A program made the translations under genes and the position numbers. From Aquibium sp. ELW1220 (GTDB taxonomy: Bacteria; Pseudomonadota; Alphaproteobacteria; Rhizobiales; Rhizobiaceae): a stretch of DNA of 64,000 nt. How positions within the stretch are numbered: the first letter of the stretch is position 1; the number at the start of each line of letters is the position of its first letter. The stretch covers positions 14,606 to 78,605 of the forward strand of contig NZ_JAOAOQ010000014.1 of NCBI RefSeq assembly GCF_030398385.1, in the 5' to 3' direction. Shown piece by piece: positions 47,535 to 56,619 of this stretch. The notes below the pieces were generated by a model. It ran no database searches. It was not told the DNA's origin and saw only the letters and a program-made list of their open reading frames with translations.

Positions 47535-48452
47535 CTATTTTTTAGATAGGCCGGTTTCAGCCATTTCCTCCATGGCGCTGACGATCCCGCGCGCCATCTT
47601 CAGCGCCGCCGACGACGGATGGCTCGGGGTGACGAGCGACAGCGACAGCTTGGCAATCTCGGTGTCGGCGAAAGGCAGGAAGACGAGGGTCCCGGCGCGT
47701 CGCTCGGACAGAACCTCGGCGCAGGTGAGCACCGCGACGCCGACCCTCTGCATCACCAGCGCCTTCATCAGATTGAAATTGTTGCAGGTCGCCACCGGGT
47801 GCAGGGTGACGCCGGTGGCGGCCAGCGCCGCATCCATGCAGGTCCTGATCCGCAGGCCGTCCTCGGGCATGATCACCGGCAACTCGTGGCAGTCGCGCAG
47901 CCTCAGCGAACTCTTGCCGGCCAGCGGGTGGTCGGGCAGCACCGCGATGCCCGGCGTCAGCGCGATGGTGTGCTCCACCCGCATCACCCGGTAGGCCGTC
48001 GGCATGTAGGTGAGGCCGAGGTCGGCATGGCCGCTCATGACCATCTCGCGGACGCCGCCGGCGCCCACGACATGGATCGAGATGACGATCTTCGGATATT
48101 TCTCATGGAAGGTGCCGACCAGGGTCGCCATCAGCTCGTTTCCCATCGCCTCGGCGACGGCAAGCGTGATCCGCCCGCTCTGCAGCCCCTGGATGCCGTC
48201 GATCTCGGCCTTGACGGCGTCGTATTCGCGTCTCCAGCGGCGCAGGTTGTAGACCAGATGCTCGCCCGCCGCGGTCAGCCGCAGCCCCTGCGGCAGCCGG
48301 TCGAACAGCGCAACGCCCAGCTCCTTCTCGGCCAGAATGATCTGCCGGTCGATCGCCGATGGCGCGATGCGCAGGATCTCTGCCGCGCTGCGGATCGAGC
48401 CGCGCTTGGCGACTTCCTCAAAATATCGCGAAAACCGGGAAAATGCCGGCAT
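47535..48452 (-). CDS. LysR-family transcriptional regulator
   Basis: 305 residues: N-terminal helix-turn-helix (SIRSAAEILRIAPSAIDRQI, where the usual Ser/Gln positions are slightly altered), then a periplasmic-binding-like effector domain starting SGRITLAVAEAMGNE. It probably activates the co-directional MaoC-to-ABC operon. ATG at 48452 or GTG at 48461; neither has a clear ribosome-binding site. Confidence 0.87.
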   Translation of the reverse strand: MPAFSRFSRYFEEVAKRGSIRSAAEILRIAPSAIDRQIILAEKELGVALFDRLPQGLRLTAAGEHLVYNLRRWRREYDAVKAEIDGIQGLQSGRITLAVAEAMGNELMATLVGTFHEKYPKIVISIHVVGAGGVREMVMSGHADLGLTYMPTAYRVMRVEHTIALTPGIAVLPDHPLAGKSSLRLRDCHELPVIMPEDGLRIRTCMDAALAATGVTLHPVATCNNFNLMKALVMQRVGVAVLTCAEVLSERRAGTLVFLPFADTEIAKLSLSLVTPSHPSSAALKMARGIVSAMEEMAETGLSKK

Positions 48453-48877
48453 GTGTAGCACCGTCCGTCTGGAGCTTGCCCGTTGTTTCTGCAGGTTGCA
48501 CCATCACGGACAGCGAGGAAAGCATGGTTTCGATGCCCTGGCGGGCCAGACGTGAAGCGAGCGGGTGGAGAAGGCCAAGGACGATTCGAGCAAGCGCGCC
48601 AGCGGCCCATCCCGGTGTTTTCTGCCTCAAAACGCCGGCGGCGGTTGCGTCGAATCGATCTCGACGAAGATGGGCAATTCGATCGACCAGTCGAAGACGC
48701 TGCAGAAGGTCTACATACCGGACAACCGTGCAGCCGTCCGCGCGGCCGACGAAGCCCGCAAAAAGGGAAGGAGGAGACTGCTTGGCCTGGGACGGAAAGA
48801 GGCCAAAAACTTGAAACCCGGATCTGGCGAAAGCTTGAAACCGGGGCGGGAAAAGGCGTGAAGCCCTTGAAAGAAAA
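48453..48877. other. 425-bp gap without recognised gene
   Basis: Only short frames of no recognisable family are seen. A + strand frame (48565-48861, 98 codons) has a charged C-terminal part but no ribosome-binding site or homology I know; it could be a degraded gene. Near 48809-48850 a CTTGAAACCCGG element is repeated as CTTGAAACCGGG. The - strand frame through this region reads into the tRNA-Asp gene and is an artefact. Confidence 0.5.
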
Positions 48878-48954
48878 TGGCGCGAGTGACGGGGCTCGAA
48901 CCCGCGACCTCCGGCGTGACAGGCCGGCACTCTAACCGACTGAGCTACACCCGC
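48878..48954 (-). tRNA. tRNA-Asp (GTC)
   Basis: On the - strand, a full cloverleaf: acceptor GCGGGTG/CACTCGC (48954-48948 with 48888-48882), D-arm AGCTCAGTCGGTTAGAG, anticodon loop CTGTCAC with anticodon GTC, T-arm GGTTCGAGCC, discriminator G at 48881, and an encoded CCA at 48880-48878. Confidence 0.95.
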
Positions 48955-49327
48955 GCATTGGACTGGGGCGGCGCTGCGCCCGTCGTCGTGGCCGGGTGAT
49001 TAAGGGGTTCGGGTGGGAGTGTCAAGCGCATTCAGGCGCATTCAGCCGACGAAAAAGGCAACGAACGGAACTTGTTGTCGGGGCACTCCGCATGCCCCTA
49101 CGGAAGCCCCTGCCCGAGGGCCGGCGGCGGTGCGCGGGGGAGGCCGCGCGGACCCGCCCGGAGGGTTTCGGGAGCAGGCTCGGAACGGGCGGCCGGACAC
49201 CGTGGGCCTGACGGGAGCGTGGGCCGCAGCGCGGCGGCTGGTGGCGGTGCAGCGCGAGGGTATCGAATGAATTTGGCGCGCACGCGACTTGCGCAGTGGC
49301 GCCAAAGCGCTTAAATCGCGCCGGTCC
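48955..49327. other. 373-bp gap between divergent tRNA genes
   Basis: No coding or RNA gene recognised. A 10-bp tandem duplication (GCGCATTCAG twice, 49026-49045) lies about 80 bases upstream of tRNA-Asp. The rest is GC-rich and has only shadow frames. Confidence 0.5.
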
Positions 49328-49403
<76 letters not shown>

Positions 49404-49483
49404 TTCCTTTTGGCTGCTCAAGCCCCAAGCGCGCGCGCTCCACGAGCGTCGCAATGGCGGATCATCGGAGCGGCCATTCCGGA

Positions 49484-50530
49484 TCAGCGTCGGTAGCGGG
49501 ACATGAATGTCCACGCCAGTTCCGCGCCTTCGGCATCCTGGCAAACCGCCCCGATATAGCGACGCGTGATAAGGTTGTCGGGAATTGGATAACGTGCAGA
49601 AGGTATGGCGTGGCCGCCGCCGACCATCGTGTAGGCCTCGACGACAGCGCCATTGGCCTGCGGCGCATGGCGCTTCATCTCGATGACGCATTTGTCCTTC
49701 GGATTCCTGTGCGGGAGCGTGGAGGTCACCGCCGGCTCGGGCGATGCCTTGTTGGCGGCGATCCACCACGCGACGGATGCCGAGGCCGAGCGCATCCGGC
49801 CACGACCGCCCGCAATGTCGCCACCGTCCCATTTCACCAGCGGGTCGGCCGTGCCGTGCGCGATGAGAAGCGGGGTCGGCCTTGCGGGCCGCACGAGAAG
49901 CGCGTCGTCGTCCGGCAGCGACGCAACGAAGGTGGCCGCCGCCGCGAACCGTTCGGGTGCTTCCATCAGGAGGCGGAACGTCATCATTCCGCCGTTGGAC
50001 CCGCCCGTCACATACACGCGCGACCGATCGGTCGTGTAGGTCTCGTGCGCCCAGTCGAGCATCGCGAGAATGAAGCTGACATCATCGGCGCTGCTTTCCC
50101 GGTTCACGCCACGGCGGAGATCATTCCACACCTGATCATCGCTGGCCGGATCGCCTGTTTTCGGATTCGTGGCATTGGGAACGAGCAGGAGCGCGTTCTC
50201 GCGCCGTGCCACTGAAGGCCATCCGCGCGTCGCACCGGCATTGGTTGCGAAGCTGCGCCGCATGCTCAGCGTACCGCCATGCAGGAGGACAATCACCGGG
50301 GCAGGCCGGGACGGATCGACAGGCGGCTGAACGAGCAGCCAACGCGTGGCAGCACCGACTTGAATTCTCTGTTCCAGCAGCCCGAGTTCGGCCAGTTCTT
50401 CCGCGGTTGGCGGAGACGGTCGCAGCCCTTGCGCATGCGCTCCGACGGTCATGGCGCTCGACAGAAGGAGGCATGCCCACAGACACAGCGACAGGGGGTT
50501 CAATGAACGCGACGTGATGGTCGACTGCAT
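49484..50530 (-). CDS. secreted alpha/beta-hydrolase esterase, LpqC/PHB-depolymerase family
   Basis: 348 residues: a Sec signal peptide (hydrophobic stretch, then GAHAQG), then an esterase fold with HGGTLSMRR (oxyanion region), the nucleophile elbow GGSNGGMM, Asp in HGTADPLVKWDGG and a late His in GGGHAIPS. The LpqC group includes poly-hydroxybutyrate depolymerases and feruloyl esterases. Start at 50530 is preceded by a GAGG motif. It lies alone after the tRNA-Val gene. Confidence 0.82.
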   Translation of the reverse strand: MQSTITSRSLNPLSLCLWACLLLSSAMTVGAHAQGLRPSPPTAEELAELGLLEQRIQVGAATRWLLVQPPVDPSRPAPVIVLLHGGTLSMRRSFATNAGATRGWPSVARRENALLLVPNATNPKTGDPASDDQVWNDLRRGVNRESSADDVSFILAMLDWAHETYTTDRSRVYVTGGSNGGMMTFRLLMEAPERFAAAATFVASLPDDDALLVRPARPTPLLIAHGTADPLVKWDGGDIAGGRGRMRSASASVAWWIAANKASPEPAVTSTLPHRNPKDKCVIEMKRHAPQANGAVVEAYTMVGGGHAIPSARYPIPDNLITRRYIGAVCQDAEGAELAWTFMSRYRR

Positions 50531-50715
50531 TCGGACCTCATCCCTCGAGCATCGCTTCGCGACCGCTGCAGAGCAAAGACGGTCTTGTCGCACCGCATGG
50601 GGTGGCCGGCGGCGTCGGTCGCCATGCCATCCGGCGTGCGCCGGGGCTGATCAGCGCACCACTGCCGGCTTCCCGACGAGGCGATCATCGCCCGTCCGGG
50701 TGATGGTCTCAAGCG
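50531..50715. other. gap between esterase gene and transposase relic
   Basis: 185 bp without recognised coding or RNA features. It may include the remaining end of the insertion element whose transposase relic lies at 50716-50880, but no terminal inverted repeat could be identified by eye. Confidence 0.4.
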
Positions 50716-50880
50716 TCATGTGTCTGGCGCCTCGGACGGCGGTTCGTCGTTCTGCGCCATGAGGATGGCGACGACCAGTCTGGCGATGGCGTCCTCGTCA
50801 GGGACGATGCCCGCCGCGTCGGTGCGTCGCTTGATCTCGAAGCCGACTTGCTCGATCGGGTTGTTCGCGTGGATCTTCGA
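50716..50880 (-). pseudogene. relic of an IS256-family transposase (C-terminus)
   Basis: The - strand encodes SKIHANNPIE followed by EIKRRTDAAGIVPDEDAI and ARLVVAILMAQNDE, the strongly conserved C-terminal block of IS256/Mutator-type transposases. An in-frame stop lies immediately before the Ser codon and nothing of the catalytic DDE part is nearby, so only the last 54 codons remain. It marks past insertion and deletion next to the long catabolic operon. The 90 bp between it and the next gene hold nothing else. Confidence 0.85.
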
Positions 50881-50970
50881 TCAGGGGCCTTCGGTAAGCC
50901 CAGGGGCCGGGCTCCCGACGTCTTCTGCCATCGGTGAAGCCTGGAGGATACCGGCACCGGCCTGCGACCC

Positions 50971-51858
50971 TCAGATGCCCGCCTTTTGCCGGTACGGCGT
51001 TTCGGCGATCCCGCGCACACCGAGGCCGGTGAGCGCGTGCAGGCAGCCGCCGCGCGGATGGGTGGAGACCGCCCGGCCAGAGCCCGAATCGCGGATCGAC
51101 GTGACGAAGAGCGTGTCGAGGCCGGGTCCGCCGAAGGCCAGGCTGGACGGCAGGTCCGTCGGCGCGTCGAGCAGGCGGTCGAGCACGCCCTGCGGCGTGA
51201 AGCGGGCGATCCGGCCGGCGCGGACAAGGCAGGTCCAGATGCAGCCTTCGGCGTCCACCGTCGCGCCGTCCGGCCCCGAATCCCATTCCGCCGTGTCGGC
51301 AAAGACCCGCGCCTCGCCGACATCCGCCTCGTCCGGCCCGTAGGCATAGGCGCGGATCCTGCGCTCCAGGCTGTCGGCGAAATACAGGACGCGGCCGTCG
51401 GGGCTGAGGCAGAGCGCGTTGGAGATGCGGATGCCGCCGACGAGCGCCTGCGCGCGGCCTGTCTCGTCGACGCGCCACAGCGTGCCGAGCGGCTCGGCAT
51501 GGACGCCCATCGATCCGCACAGGAAGCGGCCCTGGCGGTCGGTCTTGCCGTCGTTGAAGCGGATCGCGGGGTCGGCCGGTTGCGGCCTGAACAGCGGCGC
51601 GAAACGGCCGCTCGCCAGATCGAGCGTCCAGATGCCGTCGGCGAGGCCGCAGACGAGCCCGCCCTCCCCCGCAAGCGCGATGGAGCCCACCATCGAGGGC
51701 GCGGTCCATTGCCACCGCTCGCCGCTTTCCGGATCGAGGGCATGCACGCGCCGCGCCACGCCGTCGACCCAGAACAGCCGGCCGGAGCGATGGTCCCACA
51801 CCGGGCTCTCGCCCAGGAGGTCGGGCGTCTCCGACACGAGGTGGACGCTGGGCTTCAC
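50971..51858 (-). CDS. SMP-30/gluconolactonase-family protein
   Basis: 295 residues of a six-bladed propeller: metal-binding Glu in LLGESPVWD, Asn in RFNDGKTD and RISNALCLSPDG, Asp in WDSGPDGATVD. Such lactonases hydrolyse sugar or other lactones. The start is GTG at 51858, overlapping the acyl-CoA dehydrogenase stop (GTGA), so it is the last gene of the long operon. A lactone intermediate is therefore possible in that pathway. Confidence 0.87.
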   Translation of the reverse strand: MKPSVHLVSETPDLLGESPVWDHRSGRLFWVDGVARRVHALDPESGERWQWTAPSMVGSIALAGEGGLVCGLADGIWTLDLASGRFAPLFRPQPADPAIRFNDGKTDRQGRFLCGSMGVHAEPLGTLWRVDETGRAQALVGGIRISNALCLSPDGRVLYFADSLERRIRAYAYGPDEADVGEARVFADTAEWDSGPDGATVDAEGCIWTCLVRAGRIARFTPQGVLDRLLDAPTDLPSSLAFGGPGLDTLFVTSIRDSGSGRAVSTHPRGGCLHALTGLGVRGIAETPYRQKAGI

Positions 51859-53021
51859 GCCCGGGCGTCCTGCCGGCGCCTGCGCATCTGCCTGACGATG
51901 TTGAGCTGGTGGATCTGGCTGGTCCCCTCGTAGAGGCGGAACAGCCGTACGTCGCGATAGTAGCGTTCGATCGGCGCGTTGTCGGCGACGTAGCCCGCAC
52001 CGCCGAACACCTGCACGCAGCGATCCGCCACCCGGCCGCAGGCTTCGGAGGCGAAATACTTGCAGATCGAGGCCTCGAGCGCGATGTCGCGGCCGTCGTC
52101 GCGCGCCCGCGCGGTCTGCAGGATAAGCGCCCGCGCCGCCTCGATCTCGGTCTGGCAATCGGCGAGCATGGCCGCAACGAGCTGGAAGTCGATGATCGCC
52201 CGGCCGGACTGGCGGCGCCGCTCGGCATGGTACATCGCGAGGTCCAGCATGCGGATCGCCGGGCCGGTGCACAGCGCCGCGAGATGGATGCGCTGCTTGT
52301 TCAGCACCTTCATGGCGGTCCGGAAGCCCTGCCCCTCGACGCCGCCGATCAGGTTGCGGGCCGGGACCCGGACGCCGTCGAACCGCACCTCGCCGACGGG
52401 CGAGCCGGCCTGGCCCATCATCCGGTAGGGCGCCGACGTGGTCAGACCGGGACTGTCGCGCTCGACGATGAAGGCAGAGACGCCGCGCGCGCCGGTCGAG
52501 CCGGGGTCGGTCCGCGCCATCACCGTGAACAGGCCGGCGATCGGCGCATTGGTGATGTAGCACTTCAGGCCGTCGAGGACGTAGTCGCCGCCGTCGCGCC
52601 GGGCCGCGGTGGTCAGCGCGCTCGCGTCCGAGCCGGCTTCCGGTTCGGTCAGCGCAAAGCTGCCGGTGATCTCGCCGGTTGCGAGCCGCGGCAGGTATTC
52701 CCGCTTCTGCTCCTCGGTGCCGTCGGCCACCAGCGCCTCGGAGCCGATGCCGGTGTTGGTGCCGACCCGGGCGCGAAAGGCCACCGCGCATTGCGACAGC
52801 TCGATGGCGCCAAGGACGAGCTCCTCCGTGGTCAGGCCGAGGCCGCCATAGGCTTCGGGAATGGACCAGCCGAAATAGCCGCACGCGGCCATGTCGCGCA
52901 CGATGTCATCCGGCACCTCGTTCGCCTCGGCCACGCGGTCCTCGGCGGGATGTGCCACGCCGCGCACCCAGCTTCGGACATCGGCCAGCAGCGCATCGAG
53001 CGTCGCCTGGTCGCGGATCAT
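51855..53021 (-). CDS. acyl-CoA dehydrogenase
   Basis: 388 residues, full length, with FALTEPEAGSDASAL, KCYITNAP, and RLYEGTSQI carrying the canonical catalytic Glu. It overlaps both neighbours by 4 bases. Oxidises a CoA ester and passes electrons to ETF; chain preference cannot be read. Confidence 0.9.
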   Translation of the reverse strand: MIRDQATLDALLADVRSWVRGVAHPAEDRVAEANEVPDDIVRDMAACGYFGWSIPEAYGGLGLTTEELVLGAIELSQCAVAFRARVGTNTGIGSEALVADGTEEQKREYLPRLATGEITGSFALTEPEAGSDASALTTAARRDGGDYVLDGLKCYITNAPIAGLFTVMARTDPGSTGARGVSAFIVERDSPGLTTSAPYRMMGQAGSPVGEVRFDGVRVPARNLIGGVEGQGFRTAMKVLNKQRIHLAALCTGPAIRMLDLAMYHAERRRQSGRAIIDFQLVAAMLADCQTEIEAARALILQTARARDDGRDIALEASICKYFASEACGRVADRCVQVFGGAGYVADNAPIERYYRDVRLFRLYEGTSQIHQLNIVRQMRRRRQDARA

Positions 53022-53845
53022 GCGCCCTCTCCTCCGGTGTCGCCGTTCGGGAAGCGGGGCCGCCGCTTCTCCAGGAAGGCCGCCAGCCCCTCGCCCGCCT
53101 CGTCGCCATAGCGCGCGGCGTTGATCCCACGGCTCTCGACCTCGATCTGCGCGGAAAGCCCCAGCCGGGGCGCCTCGTCCACCTGCGCCTTGATGGTGCC
53201 GATGGCGCCTGCCGGCCCCGCCGCACAGGCGGCGGCGAGTTCCATGGCCGCATCGAGCGCGCCGCCGGACGGCGTCATCCGGTTCACCGCGCCGGCCGCA
53301 TAGAGCCGTTCGGCCGGGACCGGCCGCCCCAGCATGCAGAGCTCCGACACCAGTTGCCGCGGCAGCGCTTCGCGCAGGAAATGCAGCGTGCCGCCGTCGG
53401 GCGTCAGGCCGATCTTCACATAGGCGACCGTGAAGGCCGCGCCGTCCGCGGCCACCACCATGTCGCAGGACAAAGCGAGCGCGACGCCCAGCCCGGCAGC
53501 CCCGCCCTCCACCGCCGCGATCACCGGCCTGGGACAGGACCGGATCGACAGGATCATCGCCGCCAGCGCGTCGGTGTTGCGCGCGACCTGCGCCGGGCTC
53601 TGCCGGCGGCTTTCCTGCAGGGTCGCCACGTTTCCGCCAGAACAGAAGAAGCCGCCTGCGCCCTGCAGCACCACCGCCCGCACCGTGCGGTCGCTGCCCG
53701 CCTCGCGGATCGCGTCGCGCAGATCTTCGTACTGGACGCGCCCGATCGAATTGCGCGTCGCGGGCCCGTCGAGCGTCAGGAGCCGGATGCCGGGCGCCGG
53801 CGTGTCGACGCGGATGACGGTGGCGTTGGTCGGCGTGTCGGTCAT
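53018..53845 (-). CDS. enoyl-CoA hydratase/isomerase family protein
   Basis: 275 residues; oxyanion loops GAGGFFCSGGNVATLQ and AVEGGAAGLGVALALSCD. The segment FTVAYVKIGLTPDGGTLHFLRE is as in PaaG-like isomerases (a DGG where hydratases have a Glu). Middle gene of the long - strand operon, 12 bases after the CoA-transferase gene. Confidence 0.85.
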   Translation of the reverse strand: MTDTPTNATVIRVDTPAPGIRLLTLDGPATRNSIGRVQYEDLRDAIREAGSDRTVRAVVLQGAGGFFCSGGNVATLQESRRQSPAQVARNTDALAAMILSIRSCPRPVIAAVEGGAAGLGVALALSCDMVVAADGAAFTVAYVKIGLTPDGGTLHFLREALPRQLVSELCMLGRPVPAERLYAAGAVNRMTPSGGALDAAMELAAACAAGPAGAIGTIKAQVDEAPRLGLSAQIEVESRGINAARYGDEAGEGLAAFLEKRRPRFPNGDTGGEGA

Positions 53846-53857
53846 TCGGGCTCTCCT

Positions 53858-55102
53858 TCAGACGATCCCGCGGTCGCGCAGGCCGGCGATCTCCTCGTCG
53901 CCGTAGCCGAGATCGCGGAGGATTTCGTCGGTGTCGGCGCCCAGCCGCTTGGCCGCCCAGCGGATGCGACCGGGATTGCGGGTCAGCCTGGGCACGACGT
54001 TCTGCATCCCGACCTGGCCGAAATCCTCGTCGGGCGCCTGGATCACCCCCTCGCGCGCCTGGACCTGGGGGTCGCCGAAGATCTGCTCGACCGAATAGAT
54101 CGGGCCGATCGCACCGCCTTCGCGGGCGAAGGCGGCGAGAACGTCGTCGAGGTCGTGGCGCTCCATGTAGGCGGCGAAGACGGCGTCCAGTTCGTCGCGA
54201 TGTGCCAGCCGCTGGCGGTTGGTCGCGAAGCGCGGATCGTCGATCAGGTCGGCGCGGCCGATCGCCCGCAGGTTCGCCGCCGCCATGCTGTTGGTCGAGC
54301 CCGTCACCGTCACGAAGCGCGCGTCGGCCGTGCGGAAGACGTTCGCCGGCGCGGTGTACTGGTTGTTGTTGCCGTCCCGCTCGCGCACCAGGCCCAGCTG
54401 GTCGTATTCGATGGCGATGTTCTCGAGGACGCGGAAGGTCGCTTCCGTCAGCGCGAGGTCGATCTCCTCGCCCTGGCTGCGGCCGCGGTCGATGCCGTAG
54501 AGCGCCGCCATCACCGAGAAGGCGCCGAACAGCGCGCCGATGCTGTCGCCGATCGGATAGCCGGGGTGCACCGGTGCGCCGTCCTTCATCCCGGTGATGT
54601 AGGTCAGCCCACCCATGGCCTCGAAGATGCGCGCGAAGCCGCCGAGGCCGGATTTCGGACCGGTCTGGCCGAAGGCCGAGACGCGCAGGATGACGAGGCG
54701 CGGGTTGATCGACCACAGCGTGTCGCGGTCGAGCCCCCACTTGGCCAGCGTTCCCGGACGGAAGTTCTCGATCAGCACGTCATGCGTGGCGATCAACTTC
54801 TTGATGATCTCCAGCCCCTCGGGGCGGCGCAGGTCGAGCGTGCCGTAGCGCTTGCCGCGATTGGTGACCTTCCACCACAGCGGCTTGTCGTCGCGGAACG
54901 GCGGGAAGCCGCGCAGACCGTCGCCCTGGCCGGGGATCTCGAACTTGGTTACCTCGGCGCCGAAATCGGCCAGAAGCGATGCCGCGAAGGGGCCGGCGAT
55001 GATGGTGGCGATGTCGAGCACCTTGAGCCCGGCCAGCGGGCCGAAAGGGGCAGCGGCGTCCGCGCCGGCCTCGGCGGACGGTCCGGAACGGTCCTCAGCC
55101 AT
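53858..55102 (-). CDS. CaiB/BaiF-type CoA-transferase (class III)
   Basis: 414 residues. N-terminal LKVLDIATIIAGPFAASLLADFGAEV, RGKRYGTLDLRR and NFRPGTLAKWGL are family hallmarks. The usual catalytic Asp (in PGYD of well-studied members) is replaced: the aligned stretch reads GGFARIFEAMGG, with Ala at that place. It may still transfer CoA by a variant mechanism or act otherwise. It overlaps tctA by 8 bases. Confidence 0.85.
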   Translation of the reverse strand: MAEDRSGPSAEAGADAAAPFGPLAGLKVLDIATIIAGPFAASLLADFGAEVTKFEIPGQGDGLRGFPPFRDDKPLWWKVTNRGKRYGTLDLRRPEGLEIIKKLIATHDVLIENFRPGTLAKWGLDRDTLWSINPRLVILRVSAFGQTGPKSGLGGFARIFEAMGGLTYITGMKDGAPVHPGYPIGDSIGALFGAFSVMAALYGIDRGRSQGEEIDLALTEATFRVLENIAIEYDQLGLVRERDGNNNQYTAPANVFRTADARFVTVTGSTNSMAAANLRAIGRADLIDDPRFATNRQRLAHRDELDAVFAAYMERHDLDDVLAAFAREGGAIGPIYSVEQIFGDPQVQAREGVIQAPDEDFGQVGMQNVVPRLTRNPGRIRWAAKRLGADTDEILRDLGYGDEEIAGLRDRGIV

Positions 55103-56618
55103 TGGTCGCAACCTCCCGCCGACGTGCCGCGTAGCCTTTCCAGAGGGCCGACCCGACCGCAAAGGCCAGGATAGCGGCGATGATCGCGACGATCGTGGCC
55201 GAGATCGGCCGCTCGACGAAGGTGCCGAAGTCGCCGCCGGCAACCACGAGGGAGCGGCGGAAATAGACCTCGATCATCGGCCCCAGGACGAAGCCGAGCA
55301 GCAGCGGGGCGACTTCGAAGTTGAGAGCCCGCATGCCGACGCCGAGGAAGCCGAAGGCCAGCAGCACGAAGATGTCGATCACCTGATAGTTGACGCTGTA
55401 GATGCCGATGCAGGTGAAGGCGACGATGACCGGGAAGAGCAGGTTGTAGGGGATCTTCAGGAGCTTCACCCACAGGCCGATCATCGGCAGGTTGAGCACC
55501 AGCAGCATGAAGTTGCCGATGACGAAGCTCACGACCAGCCCCCAGAAGAGATCGGGATTGGACTGGATCACGTCCGGCCCGGGGATGATGCCGTGGATCA
55601 TCATGACGCCGAGCATGATGGCCATGACGGCATCGCCCGGGATGCCGAGGCTCAGCGTGGGGATGAAGGCGGCCTGGACCGAGGCGTTGTTTGCCGCCTC
55701 GGGGGCGGCCACGCCCTCGATGGCGCCCTTGCCGAACTCGTGCGGGCGCCCGCTGACGCGGCGCTCGACCGCGTAGGACACGAAGGTCGCCACCAGCCCT
55801 CCCGTGCCCGGGAGCGCGCCGAAGAAGCCGCCGATCACGCTGCCGCGCGCCATCGGCATGGCCGAGCGCCGCCAGTCCTCGCGGGTCGGCATCATGTCCT
55901 TCATGCGGATGCTGCCCTGCTGCACCTTCGGCAGTTCGGTGCGTCCGGCATTGGCGATGATCTCGGGCAGGCCGAAGAGGCCGATCGCCACCGCCACCAG
56001 CGGCAGGCCGTCATAGAACTCGGTGACGCCGAAGGTGAAGCGGGCCGCGCCGCTGTTGAGGTCGAGGCCGATCAGGCCGATGGCGAGGCCGAGCGCCACC
56101 GCGACCAGCGAGCGGACCGACCGGCCAGTGCCGATGACCGCCGCCGCCACGAGCCCGAGCGTCATGAGCGCGACGTATTCCTGCGGCCCGAACTGGAGTG
56201 CTGCCCGCGAGAGCGGCACCGAGAATCCGGCGAGCAGAACGACGCCGAAGGACGTGCCGACGAAGGAGGCGATGGCCTTCATGAACAGAGCCGGCCCCGC
56301 CCGCCCCTTCAGCGCCATCGGGTAGCCCTCGATGCCCGTCACGGCGCTGGTTGCCGTGCCGGGCAGGTTCATCAGGATTGCGGCAGTCGATCCGCCGAAA
56401 TCCGCGCCGTAGTAGATGCCGGCGAGCATGATCAGCCCGAAGGTCGGGTCGATGTGATAGGTGATGGGCATCAGCATGGCCATGGTCGACATGATGCCGA
56501 TGCCGGGCAGGACGCCCACCACCGTGCCGAGGAAGACGCCCAGGAAACAGTAGAACAGACCGGCCGGCGATGCCGCCACCGACAGGCCGAGCGCGAGATC
56601 GGACAGAAGCGTGCTCAT
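55095..56618 (-). CDS. tctA: tripartite tricarboxylate transporter large permease
   Basis: 507 residues, about 12 membrane segments, with the TctA hallmarks GTVVGVLPGIG, YYGADFGGSTAAILMNLPGT and AALPGTGG. One base separates it from tctB. The periplasmic binding protein (TctC) that such systems need is not in the window. Confidence 0.92.
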   Translation of the reverse strand: MSTLLSDLALGLSVAASPAGLFYCFLGVFLGTVVGVLPGIGIMSTMAMLMPITYHIDPTFGLIMLAGIYYGADFGGSTAAILMNLPGTATSAVTGIEGYPMALKGRAGPALFMKAIASFVGTSFGVVLLAGFSVPLSRAALQFGPQEYVALMTLGLVAAAVIGTGRSVRSLVAVALGLAIGLIGLDLNSGAARFTFGVTEFYDGLPLVAVAIGLFGLPEIIANAGRTELPKVQQGSIRMKDMMPTREDWRRSAMPMARGSVIGGFFGALPGTGGLVATFVSYAVERRVSGRPHEFGKGAIEGVAAPEAANNASVQAAFIPTLSLGIPGDAVMAIMLGVMMIHGIIPGPDVIQSNPDLFWGLVVSFVIGNFMLLVLNLPMIGLWVKLLKIPYNLLFPVIVAFTCIGIYSVNYQVIDIFVLLAFGFLGVGMRALNFEVAPLLLGFVLGPMIEVYFRRSLVVAGGDFGTFVERPISATIVAIIAAILAFAVGSALWKGYAARRREVATNG

Positions 56619-56619
56619 C

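Noticed and set aside
48418-48930. - strand frame beginning MPACHAGGRGFEPRHSR
   Set aside because: This is translation through the tRNA-Asp gene, a common false protein.
49013-49270. 85-codon frame between the tRNA genes
   Set aside because: Pro/Arg/Ala-rich, no ribosome-binding site, no family; treated as non-coding.
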